Source: Niallia endozanthoxylica (GTDB lineage Bacteria; Bacillota; Bacilli; Bacillales; Cytobacillaceae). Taken from it: a stretch of 64,000 bases of DNA. Position numbers and translations under genes: made by a program. Positions 26,340-34,681 of this stretch are shown here, one piece after another (position 1 is the stretch's first letter; every line of letters starts with the position of its first letter). The stretch is taken from the NCBI RefSeq assembly GCF_008710145.1, contig NZ_VYKL01000045.1, forward strand, positions 62,001-126,000, written 5' to 3'. Under the pieces are notes generated by a model. The model saw nothing but the letters and a program-made list of their open reading frames with translations. It ran no database searches and was not told the DNA's origin.

Positions 26340-26792
26340 TTAAGCACATTCATTCCTGAAAATCTATCTGTGGAATATATGGATGGTGTTTCTGCTGCGA
26401 ATCCCATTATTCCAAGGCTTTACACACTAACACATTCTGTTTTAACTGGTGAGCTATTTTTAACAATTGGAATTCATTATGCATGGGATAAAATTAATCA
26501 TATGAGAGATGAGGTATTAGCTGAATGAAGAACTAATGGATTTTCCTTATATTATTGTGTTTATTTATATATAGATTAAGGACAATATAACCAAGATGTA
26601 TTCGCAAAACACTATGAAATATTTAGACGTGAATTACCGCTTGCATTAACAGCTATTCGATATGGAGATAAGTTTTTATTCGACGCATACCCCCATCTAG
26701 ATTAAGCTTCAATAATAATTACCTTTATGTCTGCCTATTCCTAGTTTGCTAGACAAGAAAATTGGGGAACTTTCTACAAGTATTTCATATAA
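26340..26792 (+). pseudogene. staygreen-family protein pseudogene
   Basis: One uninterrupted frame of 151 codons reads as a complete staygreen (SGR) protein: LSVEYMDGVSAANPIIPRLY, THSVLTGELFLTIG, RDEVLAE, IFRRELPLALTAIRYGDKF, FDAYPHLD, QENWGTF. Four nonsense codons break it: TGA at 26526, TAA at 26577, TAA at 26703 and TAG at 26742. The start codon is also lost (TTA), although GGAG remains upstream. No frameshift is present. Plant SGR removes Mg from chlorophyll a; the role of bacterial homologues is unclear. Decay by point mutations only suggests recent loss. Confidence 0.85.
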
Positions 26793-26901
26793 TAATAATC
26801 TGCAATATATCGCCTATGGTGAATGTAATCATGTATTTTATTTATCATTAATATCTTAATAGACGCATAACACAAGCACCATAGGCCATTTACAAAAAAT
26901 A

Positions 26902-28251
26902 TTATACGAGCGTTAACGAGATAATTTCTTTTATTTTCAAGAGAGCATCATGCTCTTCTCCAATCGAAAGCTGGCCATCAATCCGTTTGGTCTCTACCTC
27001 TTTAATTAGACGGATAATCACGTCAATAAAAATGTTATTTGACGCCATTCCCTCTGTAACCATAGGAAAGTAATTCATCGCCTCTTCCAAATCCCCATTA
27101 ATAAATTCATTAAAGAAATAATTCCAATATATTTCCTTTTTATTGATTTCACTATCTGGTTTTACATCGACTATATTCTCCCATTCAATAAAACGAACAA
27201 TTGTAATAGAAAAATTTAATGGCAATTCATAGACTTTGGCTGTATCAAGTTCCTCTAGAATTGGAAAATAAGGTTGATTCTCATTTACTGACTTTATTCT
27301 TGCTCTTTTTCCATTTGATAGTTTGACAATACAGTCCTTTGGATAAATCTTAATTAATTCCATTAAGCTAATCACATATTTAATATCATACTTATTTTCT
27401 TTGCTTAACAATAGCTCAATAGCTTTGATAGAGGAAAACGGATTTTTCCTGTATGGTCGCTGCAAAGTAAGTGCAGAGTATGTATCGACAACTGCTAATA
27501 ACCTTATTTCCTCTGAGAGAAATTCACTTGTCAGCCCTTCAGGATATCCTGATCCATCTAAGCGTTCATGATGGGACTTTATTAGATCCCTATAGATGAG
27601 TGGAAGGTCATTCTCTATCAATACATTTATCCCATATACGGTATGTTTCTGCATTTCCTCATATTCTGTCTTTGAAAGAGTATCATCTTTTTGTAATAGT
27701 TTCCTATTAATTTTTAATTTACCTATGTCATAAATAAGACACCCTATCGCAAAAGAACGAATATCCTTTATACCTGACTCTCTCGCTAATAAGGAACCTA
27801 ATAGAAATACATCAAAAGAGTGGAAATAACTATAAGGGTCCTGTTTTTTTAATGAGAATAAGAGTGTGGAAATCCGGCTGTCTAATAATGAAGATATAAA
27901 TAGATTTTCAAGCCATGAAAGCTCTACATCACTGTTAAGGACTAATCCATACCTAGCCTCACTCACTACATATTGCAGGCTTTCATAAAATAACACTTTA
28001 ATATCAAATAATTCTTTTGAATAAAAGATCTTTTCCTTTTGTTTAACTAGATTTTCTATCTTATTTTTTTTAGGGGGAAACTGTTTTTTAGGCTGCAGTT
28101 TTGTAACTCCCCAATTCTCTAAATTTTTTAACAACTCATTATTTACAACCGTACCAGCTTTTACTAGAAGGGTCTTATTAAAATAAATATCGCTAGCAAT
28201 TACTTCCCCTTTTTTTAGATGGCTAATAAAGCTTAAATCCTCCTGTACCAT
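26902..28251 (-). CDS. HD-GYP-type domain protein with altered HD motif
   Basis: The 449-residue protein has an N-terminal extension (residues 1-100) and then a HD-GYP domain. The first His is in YFHSFDVFLLG, then CLIYDIGKLKI, where canonical HDIGK has become YDIGK. Intact SHHERLDGSGYPEGL, VVDTYSAL and RPYRK follow. A C-terminal region of about 150 residues follows. HD-GYP proteins hydrolyse cyclic dinucleotides such as c-di-GMP. Loss of the metal-binding His of the HD pair suggests reduced or absent activity and perhaps a binding or regulatory role. GGAGAGG precedes the ATG. It is monocistronic. Confidence 0.8.
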   Translation of the reverse strand: MVQEDLSFISHLKKGEVIASDIYFNKTLLVKAGTVVNNELLKNLENWGVTKLQPKKQFPPKKNKIENLVKQKEKIFYSKELFDIKVLFYESLQYVVSEARYGLVLNSDVELSWLENLFISSLLDSRISTLLFSLKKQDPYSYFHSFDVFLLGSLLARESGIKDIRSFAIGCLIYDIGKLKINRKLLQKDDTLSKTEYEEMQKHTVYGINVLIENDLPLIYRDLIKSHHERLDGSGYPEGLTSEFLSEEIRLLAVVDTYSALTLQRPYRKNPFSSIKAIELLLSKENKYDIKYVISLMELIKIYPKDCIVKLSNGKRARIKSVNENQPYFPILEELDTAKVYELPLNFSITIVRFIEWENIVDVKPDSEINKKEIYWNYFFNEFINGDLEEAMNYFPMVTEGMASNNIFIDVIIRLIKEVETKRIDGQLSIGEEHDALLKIKEIISLTLV

Positions 28252-28705
28252 AAGCCTCTCCTTTCGTGTACGGATTACCGAAAATTAGTTTAGTATATAA
28301 ATAGGATAATTTAACTATATTATATAACATACTCCATGATTTTTTTGTTACATTCTGTATACTGATATAAATTAGCGAACTGCTGCATTTTCTATCCTTT
28401 TGTTTAAATAGCAGCAATTTTCTTCTCACTACTGCTTGTTTCACGTGGAACAAATTTTCAGAGGGGGGCCAGGTACTTTTTCTGTTATGTTCACAACATC
28501 GGTTGTATCCTTAACAACAATACTATTCTCTGTTTTATTTGTTTAATAAACTTACTATTGTTCATTTAGGCATGCCATTATGCACTCAATAGCAAATGAT
28601 ATTAAAGGAGTTGTAACAAAAACTATTACTATATTAGAGAAACTATTTTCTTTACCATAAGTAAACAGTAAATGGATGCTGCTATTTGTTCCTCTTCACA
28701 CAAAA
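28252..28705. other. gene-free stretch containing a parS site
   Basis: AT-rich and without a convincing gene. A 76-codon frame at 28223-28453 overlaps the HD-GYP start and has no support. The only clear element is the parS-type 16-mer at 28437-28452. Confidence 0.6.
28437..28452. promoter_or_regulatory. parS site (ParB/Spo0J binding)
   Basis: TGTTTCACGTGGAACA is the reverse complement of TGTTCCACGTGAAACA, the canonical Bacillus subtilis parS form. Confidence 0.85.
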
Positions 28706-28737
28706 AATGATACAGAGCTACTTTTCTCTGTATCATT
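28706..28737 (-). terminator. terminator of the ATP-binding protein gene
   Basis: AATGATACAGAG and CTCTGTATCATT form a perfect 12-bp stem overlapping the stop codon; the minus-strand side runs into TTTTTTG. Confidence 0.75.
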
Positions 28738-30262
28738 ACTTTTCCTGCTTCTCTACAATGATATAGGCTTGCTTCGGATGATTTACTTGATCCGGATATT
28801 TCAGTCTCAATTCTCCTTTATCTACTAACTTAGCTAAATAATTATTCCGTAGTCCATCAGGTGTCCGCTCCAGTAAGACAGCTAATTCTCTTAACATGAG
28901 AGGTCTCTGGGCACAAAGTCTCACGATGATATCCTCCATGACATTCAAAGATAAACGTTTTTTTCTTCTAGCTAACTCTGATATTTCCCATATTTTTCTC
29001 TCTACTTCTTCTGGTGAAGCTTGATTCATTTCCTCAACTTTATCTCCATTTGTCGAAAGTCTCTCTGTTAGATCTTCTTTTTCATCTACTATAATCAGTT
29101 CATCGTTATTATAGGAGTTCAAATTTTCGACAGCAGCTGCTACTTCGTTATTGTCGGAGTCTACATCGTTATTATAGGAGTTCAGTGTGTTATTATAGGA
29201 GCTATCCTCGTTATTCACGGAGTTAAGATCGTTATTATAGGAGTAAACGTCCTTATTATAGGAGTTATTTTCGCTATTTATGGAGTCGGACCCGTTATTA
29301 TAGGAGTTATCCTCGTTATTCACGGAGTTCGAATCGTTATTATAGGAGCTCTCTATTCCGTTAAAATCCGACATAAACAACTCTTCTTCTTCGGGAAATA
29401 ATAAAGGATCGTTTTCTGCTGTATTCTCTGAACTTTCTTCCGTTACACTATCTTTTATATGCAATGTAAGAATCGTACGCTTTGACTCTTCATCTTGAAC
29501 CAAATCAAAAGCATCTTCATCATAGCCTGTCCATATAGTTTTAATCTGTTTCAGCCCAGAACCGGTTCTTTTACAAAGGCCAATTAAAATGAACATTTTA
29601 AATAAGTTAGGATTACGCAGATTACTTATATTGCCTTCTAGTGCTTGTTCTACTGGTATCCGAAAAAGGCCAGGGTTAGAAAAACGTAATAGACCTCTTT
29701 CTTTCTCAATCACAATACCTCCTTCACCGTAATAATCAGCATGAACCAATGCATTTATTAATGATTCATGAAGGCAATATATAGATGCATTTTGGGCATT
29801 CGGAGCAAAACGGTCATTAAACGGTAAGGATTGGAGATCGTCTATTAAATCGTCACTTGTTTTAAGATAGAAATCAAATACATTACCTGACCAAGTACCA
29901 TCCTGTGAAGTAAATCGTTTCGACCAGTCTTCATCCAGCTTCTCTTCCAGGCTTTCCCGATATTCAAGGAAATATTGCGGTAATACTTCAGTAATGATCC
30001 TTTCCTCGCTGAACATCAATAAACCAGCAAGAGTCAAGCCTTCTTCATTTGTATTTCTTACCTTTCCCCAGGCGCCAATCTTGTATAAAAACTCCTTAAT
30101 TTCTAGTCCGCTCCAAGGATGATTAGGTTTCATATTTGAAAACTTTTCCTGATACCTTTTAACCGATTCGAAATTTAGCTCGTTTATTCCATAATGCTCT
30201 AGGATTAAATTGTCTTTGGGAACGGATGAATAATCAGGCGAATGATGTACATTGATATTCAT
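28736..30262 (-). CDS. ATP-binding (AlbA/RecG-C-like) protein with Asn-rich heptad repeat
   Basis: The product of about 508 residues begins within the region that follows the AlbA_2/Schlafen domain in related proteins (NHPWSGLEIKEFLYKIGAWG, LTLAGLLMFSEE). It continues into a GHKL-like ATPase part (CLHESLINALVHADYY, GLLRFSNPGLFRIP, RTGSGLKQI). The N-terminal AlbA_2 domain seems to be absent. Residues about 304-373 are ten consecutive heptads of the form SYNNxxx, coded by imperfect 21-bp repeats. A C-terminal helical/winged segment (LMLRELAVLLERTPDGLRNNYL) follows. Related proteins are linked to transcription control or defence. The start MNINVHHS was chosen for its GGGAGAG spacing. Confidence 0.7.
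   Translation of the reverse strand: MNINVHHSPDYSSVPKDNLILEHYGINELNFESVKRYQEKFSNMKPNHPWSGLEIKEFLYKIGAWGKVRNTNEEGLTLAGLLMFSEERIITEVLPQYFLEYRESLEEKLDEDWSKRFTSQDGTWSGNVFDFYLKTSDDLIDDLQSLPFNDRFAPNAQNASIYCLHESLINALVHADYYGEGGIVIEKERGLLRFSNPGLFRIPVEQALEGNISNLRNPNLFKMFILIGLCKRTGSGLKQIKTIWTGYDEDAFDLVQDEESKRTILTLHIKDSVTEESSENTAENDPLLFPEEEELFMSDFNGIESSYNNDSNSVNNEDNSYNNGSDSINSENNSYNKDVYSYNNDLNSVNNEDSSYNNTLNSYNNDVDSDNNEVAAAVENLNSYNNDELIIVDEKEDLTERLSTNGDKVEEMNQASPEEVERKIWEISELARRKKRLSLNVMEDIIVRLCAQRPLMLRELAVLLERTPDGLRNNYLAKLVDKGELRLKYPDQVNHPKQAYIIVEKQEK
29140..29360. repeat. 21-bp tandem repeat inside coding sequence
   Basis: About ten imperfect 21-bp units built on GTTATTATAGGAGT (plus strand) encode the SYNNxxx heptads. 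All unit boundaries keep the frame, so unit gain or loss would change linker length without disrupting the protein. Confidence 0.8.
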
Positions 30263-30286
30263 TTCACACTCTCCCTTGCACTTCAT

Positions 30287-30600
30287 TTATTTTTTAGCTG
30301 TTTTTATTTTATCATCTTTTATCCCATCCTTCTCTTTTATATAGTGGTATGTAAAATTTGCCTTTACTGACTTAGTAAGATAAGTATTAAAAACAAGAGA
30401 ATCAATTATATCGATATATTAACTGTTATAATAAAAAAGAGCGAAAATTCATCCGTTGTTGCATTACTTTTCAGTCATAATTCTAGAGTGCCCTGTATTT
30501 CCGCTTTAAAATAAAAGTAGAATGAATTGTATTTACTTATAAACGGTAGGGAACACATTTGACTTTTTGAGAGCCTAAAGTGGTTTCGCGACCATCTGCA
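30287..30600. other. gene-free AT-rich stretch
   Basis: No gene recognised. A 61-codon minus-strand frame at 30475-30660 reads through the terminator and is rejected. Confidence 0.5.
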
Positions 30601-30632
30601 AAAACCGAGGAATTTTTTATTCCTCGGTTTTT
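30601..30632. terminator. rho-independent terminator
   Basis: AAAACCGAGGA and TCCTCGGTTTT form a perfect 11-bp stem with a T-rich loop, followed by TTTAACTC. Confidence 0.8.
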
Positions 30633-30699
30633 TAACTCTCTTTAAGACTCCAATCGTCATTATTTATAATCTGATTCAATGTCATTAATTTTAGATATA

Positions 30700-30740
30700 A
30701 AACTGTATCTATTTATGATAAGGTCACCGTACTGCATGAA
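30700..30740. other. rlmH-3'-end-like attachment site K (degenerate)
   Basis: AACTGTATCTATTTATGATA is followed by AGGTCACCG. It matches site F (38711-38758) closely with one base deleted. The minus strand still reads TAT CAT AAA TAG (YHK-stop), as at the end of rlmH. It is the leftmost member of the array. Confidence 0.6.
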
Positions 30741-30757
30741 AATATAGTGTTACAACT

Positions 30758-31642
30758 TCAGACCTTATGAATACTTTCTACAAACCTTTTCGCAGCACGT
30801 GATAGCGAAACACCTTTTAAATAACAAATGCCGATGCTCCTTTTTGGTATTTCCTCTTCTAACAATATCTCGTATAAATCTCCTCTTGCTATGTAATCCT
30901 TTGAAAACTCTTTTATAATGCAGGAAATACCTAAATTTATTCTTGTAAATTCTATTAATAAATCATAGGATCCAAGTTCAAATACAGGTGAAACTTGAAA
31001 TCCCTTCTTTTTCAAAAAGTTTTCTACAAAAATTCTCGAATTTGACTTTTTTTCCAAGAATATTAACGGCATTTTCATTAAATACTCAAAACTAATCGGA
31101 TTCTCAGTCATTCTTTTATATTTTTCTCCACAAACAAAAATATCCTGAATCTCCTTACATGGTATAGCTTGGATTTGCTCGTCTTGTATAGGTAAGTTAC
31201 ATATCCCTAAGTCAGCCTTTCCTGATTTAATAAATGCACAAATTTCTGTTGTTGTTCCATTCAATATCGTTAATTTAATTCCTGGGTATTTGAAGTGAAA
31301 TTCCTCCAAATAGGGCAATAGAAAATAATGAGAAATTGTATCTCCAACCCCGATTCGTAATTCTCCAATCTTTAATTGCTTAAATTCTAATAATTTATCT
31401 TCCGCCACATCAATAATTCCTAAGGCTGAGTTCACGTGTTCATATAACAAATTTCCTTCATTTGTTAGTTGCACGCCCTTTGCTGTTCGATAGAAAAGCT
31501 GTATATCTAATTCATTCTCCAGCTTTGAAATGGATTGACTGACAGCAGATTGTGTCATATATAGTTCCTGTGCTGCCTTTGAAAAACTTTTATTCCGGCT
31601 AACAACATTAAAAATACGATATAAATCTAATTTCCCAACCAT
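30758..31642 (-). CDS. LysR-family transcriptional regulator
   Basis: A 294-residue LysR protein. The N-terminal winged helix (LYRIFNVVSRNKSFSKAAQEL, MTQSAVSQSISKLE) is followed by a periplasmic-binding-like effector domain (LRIGVGDTISHYFLLPYLE). The start MVGKLDLYR was chosen over an extension to 31693 because it begins at the conserved N-terminus with GGAGGGC upstream. It is divergent from the CofE-like gene, which it probably controls. The two occupy one unit between sites K and J. Confidence 0.88.
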   Translation of the reverse strand: MVGKLDLYRIFNVVSRNKSFSKAAQELYMTQSAVSQSISKLENELDIQLFYRTAKGVQLTNEGNLLYEHVNSALGIIDVAEDKLLEFKQLKIGELRIGVGDTISHYFLLPYLEEFHFKYPGIKLTILNGTTTEICAFIKSGKADLGICNLPIQDEQIQAIPCKEIQDIFVCGEKYKRMTENPISFEYLMKMPLIFLEKKSNSRIFVENFLKKKGFQVSPVFELGSYDLLIEFTRINLGISCIIKEFSKDYIARGDLYEILLEEEIPKRSIGICYLKGVSLSRAAKRFVESIHKV

Positions 31643-31772
31643 ATAAGCCCTCCTTATATGGGATATTATAAACATTAATTTTACTAATATCATCTAATAA
31701 GGGTATAGTAGTATAGGGTAAAAAATGTACTTTATTTAACGAAATAAGACTCATATTTGAGGAGAGATTATA

Positions 31773-32963
31773 TTGGAAAGAGTAGTTGGAACAGTCGTAC
31801 GCGGACTTCGCGGACCAATCATTAATCAAGGCGATAACATTGAAGAAATTGTCGTAAATACTGTATTAAATACAGCAAAGATAGAAGGCTTCTCTATTGA
31901 AAATCGTGACATCGTCACTATCACGGAATCGGTTGTAGCGCGCGCTCAAGGGAACTATGCAACAATTGACCATATTGCAACAGATATTAATCGTAAATTT
32001 GGTGAAGAAACCGTTGGTGTAACTTTTCCAATCCTAAGCCGCAATCGCTTTGCGAACTGCTTGAAAGGGATTGCAAAGGGAACAAAGGATGTAGTCTTAA
32101 TGTTAAGCTACCCATCTGATGAAGTGGGAAACCACCTTGTAGATATTGACGATCTGGACATAAAAGGAATTAATCCTTGGACAGACGTACTATCCGAAGC
32201 TGATTTCCGCAAGCATTTTGGTTATAACAAACATCGATTTACAGGTGTTGACTATATTGATTATTATAAAAGTCTAATCGAAGCCGAAGGGGCAAATTGT
32301 GAAGTAGTCTTCTCAAACAATCCAAAAACGATTTTAGACTTTACAAAGAATGTGTTAACTTGTGATATTCATTCACGTTTTAGAACAAAGCGTATTTTAG
32401 AAAATCATGGGGCTAAAAATGTATATGGCCTTGATGATATTCTAAGGGAATCAATCAATGGCAGTGGATTTAACGAGGCTTATGGCTTGCTGGGATCCAA
32501 TAAAGCAACGGAAGACAGCGTAAAGCTCTTCCCAAATAACTGTCAGCCAATTGTTGATAATATTCAAACCAAACTTAAAGAAGTAACAGGTAAAACAGTC
32601 GAAGTAATGGTTTACGGCGATGGTGCCTTCAAAGATCCAGTAGGAAAGATTTGGGAGTTGGCAGATCCAGTTGTATCACCCGCTTATACAGCAGGACTTG
32701 ACGGCACACCAAATGAAGTGAAATTGAAATATTTAGCAGATAATAACTTCTCACACCTGCGTGGAAATGAGTTAAAACAAGCCATTTCTGAATATATCCA
32801 GAATAAAAATGAAGACCTTGTCGGTGCAATGGAAGCACAAGGGACTACACCACGCAGATTAACGGACTTAATTGGATCATTGTCTGATTTAACCTCCGGC
32901 AGCGGTGACAAAGGAACGCCAATGATTTATATTCAAGGTTACTTCGATAACTATACAAAATAA
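31773..32963 (+). CDS. coenzyme F420-0:gamma-glutamyl ligase-like protein (CofE-like)
   Basis: The 396-residue product from a TTG start (AGGAGAG upstream) contains a CofE-like fold: GTVVRGLRGPIINQGDNIEE at the N-terminus, ITESVVARAQGNYATI, PILSRNRFANCLKGIAKG, and the C-terminal SGSGDKGTPMIYIQGYFDN. CofE adds glutamates to F420-0 in archaea and actinobacteria, but Bacillaceae generally lack F420. These homologues therefore probably ligate or amidate another substrate. It is divergent from a LysR regulator. Family assignment is by eye. Confidence 0.65.
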   Translation: MERVVGTVVRGLRGPIINQGDNIEEIVVNTVLNTAKIEGFSIENRDIVTITESVVARAQGNYATIDHIATDINRKFGEETVGVTFPILSRNRFANCLKGIAKGTKDVVLMLSYPSDEVGNHLVDIDDLDIKGINPWTDVLSEADFRKHFGYNKHRFTGVDYIDYYKSLIEAEGANCEVVFSNNPKTILDFTKNVLTCDIHSRFRTKRILENHGAKNVYGLDDILRESINGSGFNEAYGLLGSNKATEDSVKLFPNNCQPIVDNIQTKLKEVTGKTVEVMVYGDGAFKDPVGKIWELADPVVSPAYTAGLDGTPNEVKLKYLADNNFSHLRGNELKQAISEYIQNKNEDLVGAMEAQGTTPRRLTDLIGSLSDLTSGSGDKGTPMIYIQGYFDNYTK

Positions 32964-32973
32964 GCACATGGGA

Positions 32974-33008
32974 AAGGATGTCTTTTAAAATAAGGCATCC
33001 TTTTTTTA
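32974..33008 (+). terminator. terminator of the CofE-like gene
   Basis: AAGGATG and CATCCTTTTTTT flank a short loop, ending in a T tract. Confidence 0.8.
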
Positions 33009-33018
33009 TCATTCATCA

Positions 33019-33073
33019 ACCTCATTTATTTACAGCATGACTCACCGCACCTATTTAATCTGCAGCTTTTTCA
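33019..33073. other. rlmH-3'-end-like attachment site J (degenerate)
   Basis: ACCTCATTTATTTACAGCAT then GACTCACCGC aligns without gaps to the rlmH end. Read on the minus strand it gives GESCCK-stop versus NEPYHK-stop. The first eight bases (CTCATTTA) equal those at sites A and B. Confidence 0.5.
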
Positions 33074-33182
33074 AAACCTTATACCATAGGCATCATATTT
33101 TTAACTTAATTAATTTCCCTTGAACCTAACGTAACGTGATGTTTTATGATAAGGATAGGAATTAAAAGAGGGGGAGATTAAG

Positions 33183-33941
33183 ATGACAGAGCACTATTCG
33201 GTTGGGGAATTTGCAAAAAGAACAGGAGTGAGTGTCCGAACGCTGCACTATTATGATGAACTGGGACTTTTAACTCCACAACGTACAGAGAGCGGAAGAA
33301 GGTTTTATAATTATTCCCATTTTGTGACGATGCAAAAAATTGTTACATTAAAGTTTCTTGGTTTTTCCCTAGAACAAATGAAAGGGCTGCTTTTTCAAAA
33401 CCATTGGAATGTGAAGGAGTCCTTACAGTTTCAGAAAAAGCTCATGGAAGAAAAGCTTTGCCAAATGAAAAGAGTTCTCAATGCATTAGAACATGCTATT
33501 CATCTGGCTGACGAGCAAGGTCCAATTGATGCAAGTATTTTTATCTCCATTATCCAAGGAATTCAGCTCCAGGATGAACACAAAGAATGGCTAAAAGGAA
33601 TTTACTCTGAAGAAAGGTTGGAGGAAATATTTAGCATTTCAACAGAAAAACAGCAGACTTTTGAAAAAAAATTTGCGGCTATCCTTTCTGAATTAAAAAA
33701 CAAATCTGGAAGCAATCCTGCCGGTGCAGATGTTCAACAACTAATACTCAAATTAATGGATATGCTCCAAGAAATAGTCGGTGAGGACCTGCATTCTTTT
33801 TTTAAAGAAGTAGATGGCTTTGAACTAGAGAAAGAAGATCCAATGCAAACTTTGCCGCTTGCACCGGACGAAGTGGAGTGGGTAAGAGAGGCCATCAAAA
33901 TTTTCCTGGGAAATATCGGGACTGAGGAGGAACCAAGATGA
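33183..33941 (+). CDS. MerR-family regulator, TipA-like
   Basis: A 252-residue protein. It has a MerR winged helix (YSVGEFAKRTGVSVRTLHYYDELGLL, then SGRRFYNYSHF), a long dimerisation helix (residues about 75-115), and a C-terminal helical domain with several Trp/Phe residues resembling the TipA_S drug-binding domain. Such regulators sense hydrophobic or thiopeptide compounds. GGGGGAG precedes the ATG. The stop codon directly abuts a fragment of a CPBP protease gene. Confidence 0.85.
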   Translation: MTEHYSVGEFAKRTGVSVRTLHYYDELGLLTPQRTESGRRFYNYSHFVTMQKIVTLKFLGFSLEQMKGLLFQNHWNVKESLQFQKKLMEEKLCQMKRVLNALEHAIHLADEQGPIDASIFISIIQGIQLQDEHKEWLKGIYSEERLEEIFSISTEKQQTFEKKFAAILSELKNKSGSNPAGADVQQLILKLMDMLQEIVGEDLHSFFKEVDGFELEKEDPMQTLPLAPDEVEWVREAIKIFLGNIGTEEEPR

Positions 33942-34286
33942 ATCGTCGAGGAAGTTATCTTCCGTTTTGGTATAATGAGTTTTTTTGTCTGGATTGGCAA
34001 CCTTTTAAGTGCTCCATCAATCTTCTCTATTTGTGCGGCCAATTTACTTGCAAGCCTTTTATTTGCCCTTGCTCACCTGCCAGGAATCTACCAAATGAAG
34101 ACTCCTGTGACTAAAACCATTCTTTTCTACTCTTTCACTATGAATCTATTAGTCGGTTTAATATGCGGCTGGTTGTACTGGCAAAATGGACTTGCAGCAG
34201 CTATCATATGTCACATGCTTTTTCATTTGGTATGGTATTCATTTGAAAAATTTATATTTAGATTTCCGATTAAAAATGAAGTTTGA
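33942..34286 (+). pseudogene. CPBP-family intramembrane protease, C-terminal fragment
   Basis: Directly after the MerR stop the frame reads IVEEVIFRFGIMSFFVW, the EExxxR active-site motif of CPBP (Abi/CAAX-like) membrane proteases. Three further membrane segments follow (LLASLLFALAHLP, ICGWLYWQNGLAAAIICHMLFH). The N-terminal half and start codon are missing. An internal ATG at 33975 lacks a ribosome binding site. It is a truncated relic brought next to merR by deletion. Confidence 0.75.
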
Positions 34287-34321
34287 ATATGTTTTTATTG
34301 TCCTAAACCTATTTTGATTGA

Positions 34322-34352
34322 CACCTAGAATTTCACCAGGTGATTTTTTTTC
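34322..34352 (+). terminator. rho-independent terminator
   Basis: CACCT and AGGTG arms surround AGAATTTCACC and are followed by ATTTTTTTTC. Confidence 0.6.
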
Positions 34353-34448
34353 AACCATTAATTAAACCCAACAGGATTATCCGGACGGCTTTTTCATTTA
34401 TAGTTTTTATGTTTTTCCTCTGCGGTAAATCCTTTTAGTTAAAAAATT

Positions 34449-34500
34449 GCCGCTGCTTATGTTACGGTTCACCGTAACATCTTAATTAGCGGTTCTAATA
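34449..34500. other. rlmH-3'-end-like attachment site I (hairpin form)
   Basis: GCTTATGTTACGGTTCACCG includes the perfect palindrome GTTACGGTTCACCGTAAC (4-base loop). The minus strand reads GEP-stop-HK instead of EPYHK. Confidence 0.6.
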
Positions 34501-34681
34501 GTAAAGATACTAGTTACTTCATAATTACTTCTAAGTATTTGCATTATCTACCAACTATAATCAGCTGCCAAACTACTATAAAAGTAATCTTACGACACCT
34601 TGAGAACTCATATTAATAATGTTATATTTTTATATAGGAATATTATACTACATTTGGAATATTAAACAGGAAGGTGAAAAA

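Noticed and set aside
28223..28453. 76-codon minus-strand frame
   Set aside because: It overlaps the start of the HD-GYP gene and the parS site and lacks a ribosome binding site.
29140..29360. CRISPR-like regular repeats
   Set aside because: The 21-bp units are contiguous, without spacers, and keep the reading frame of the heptad linker.
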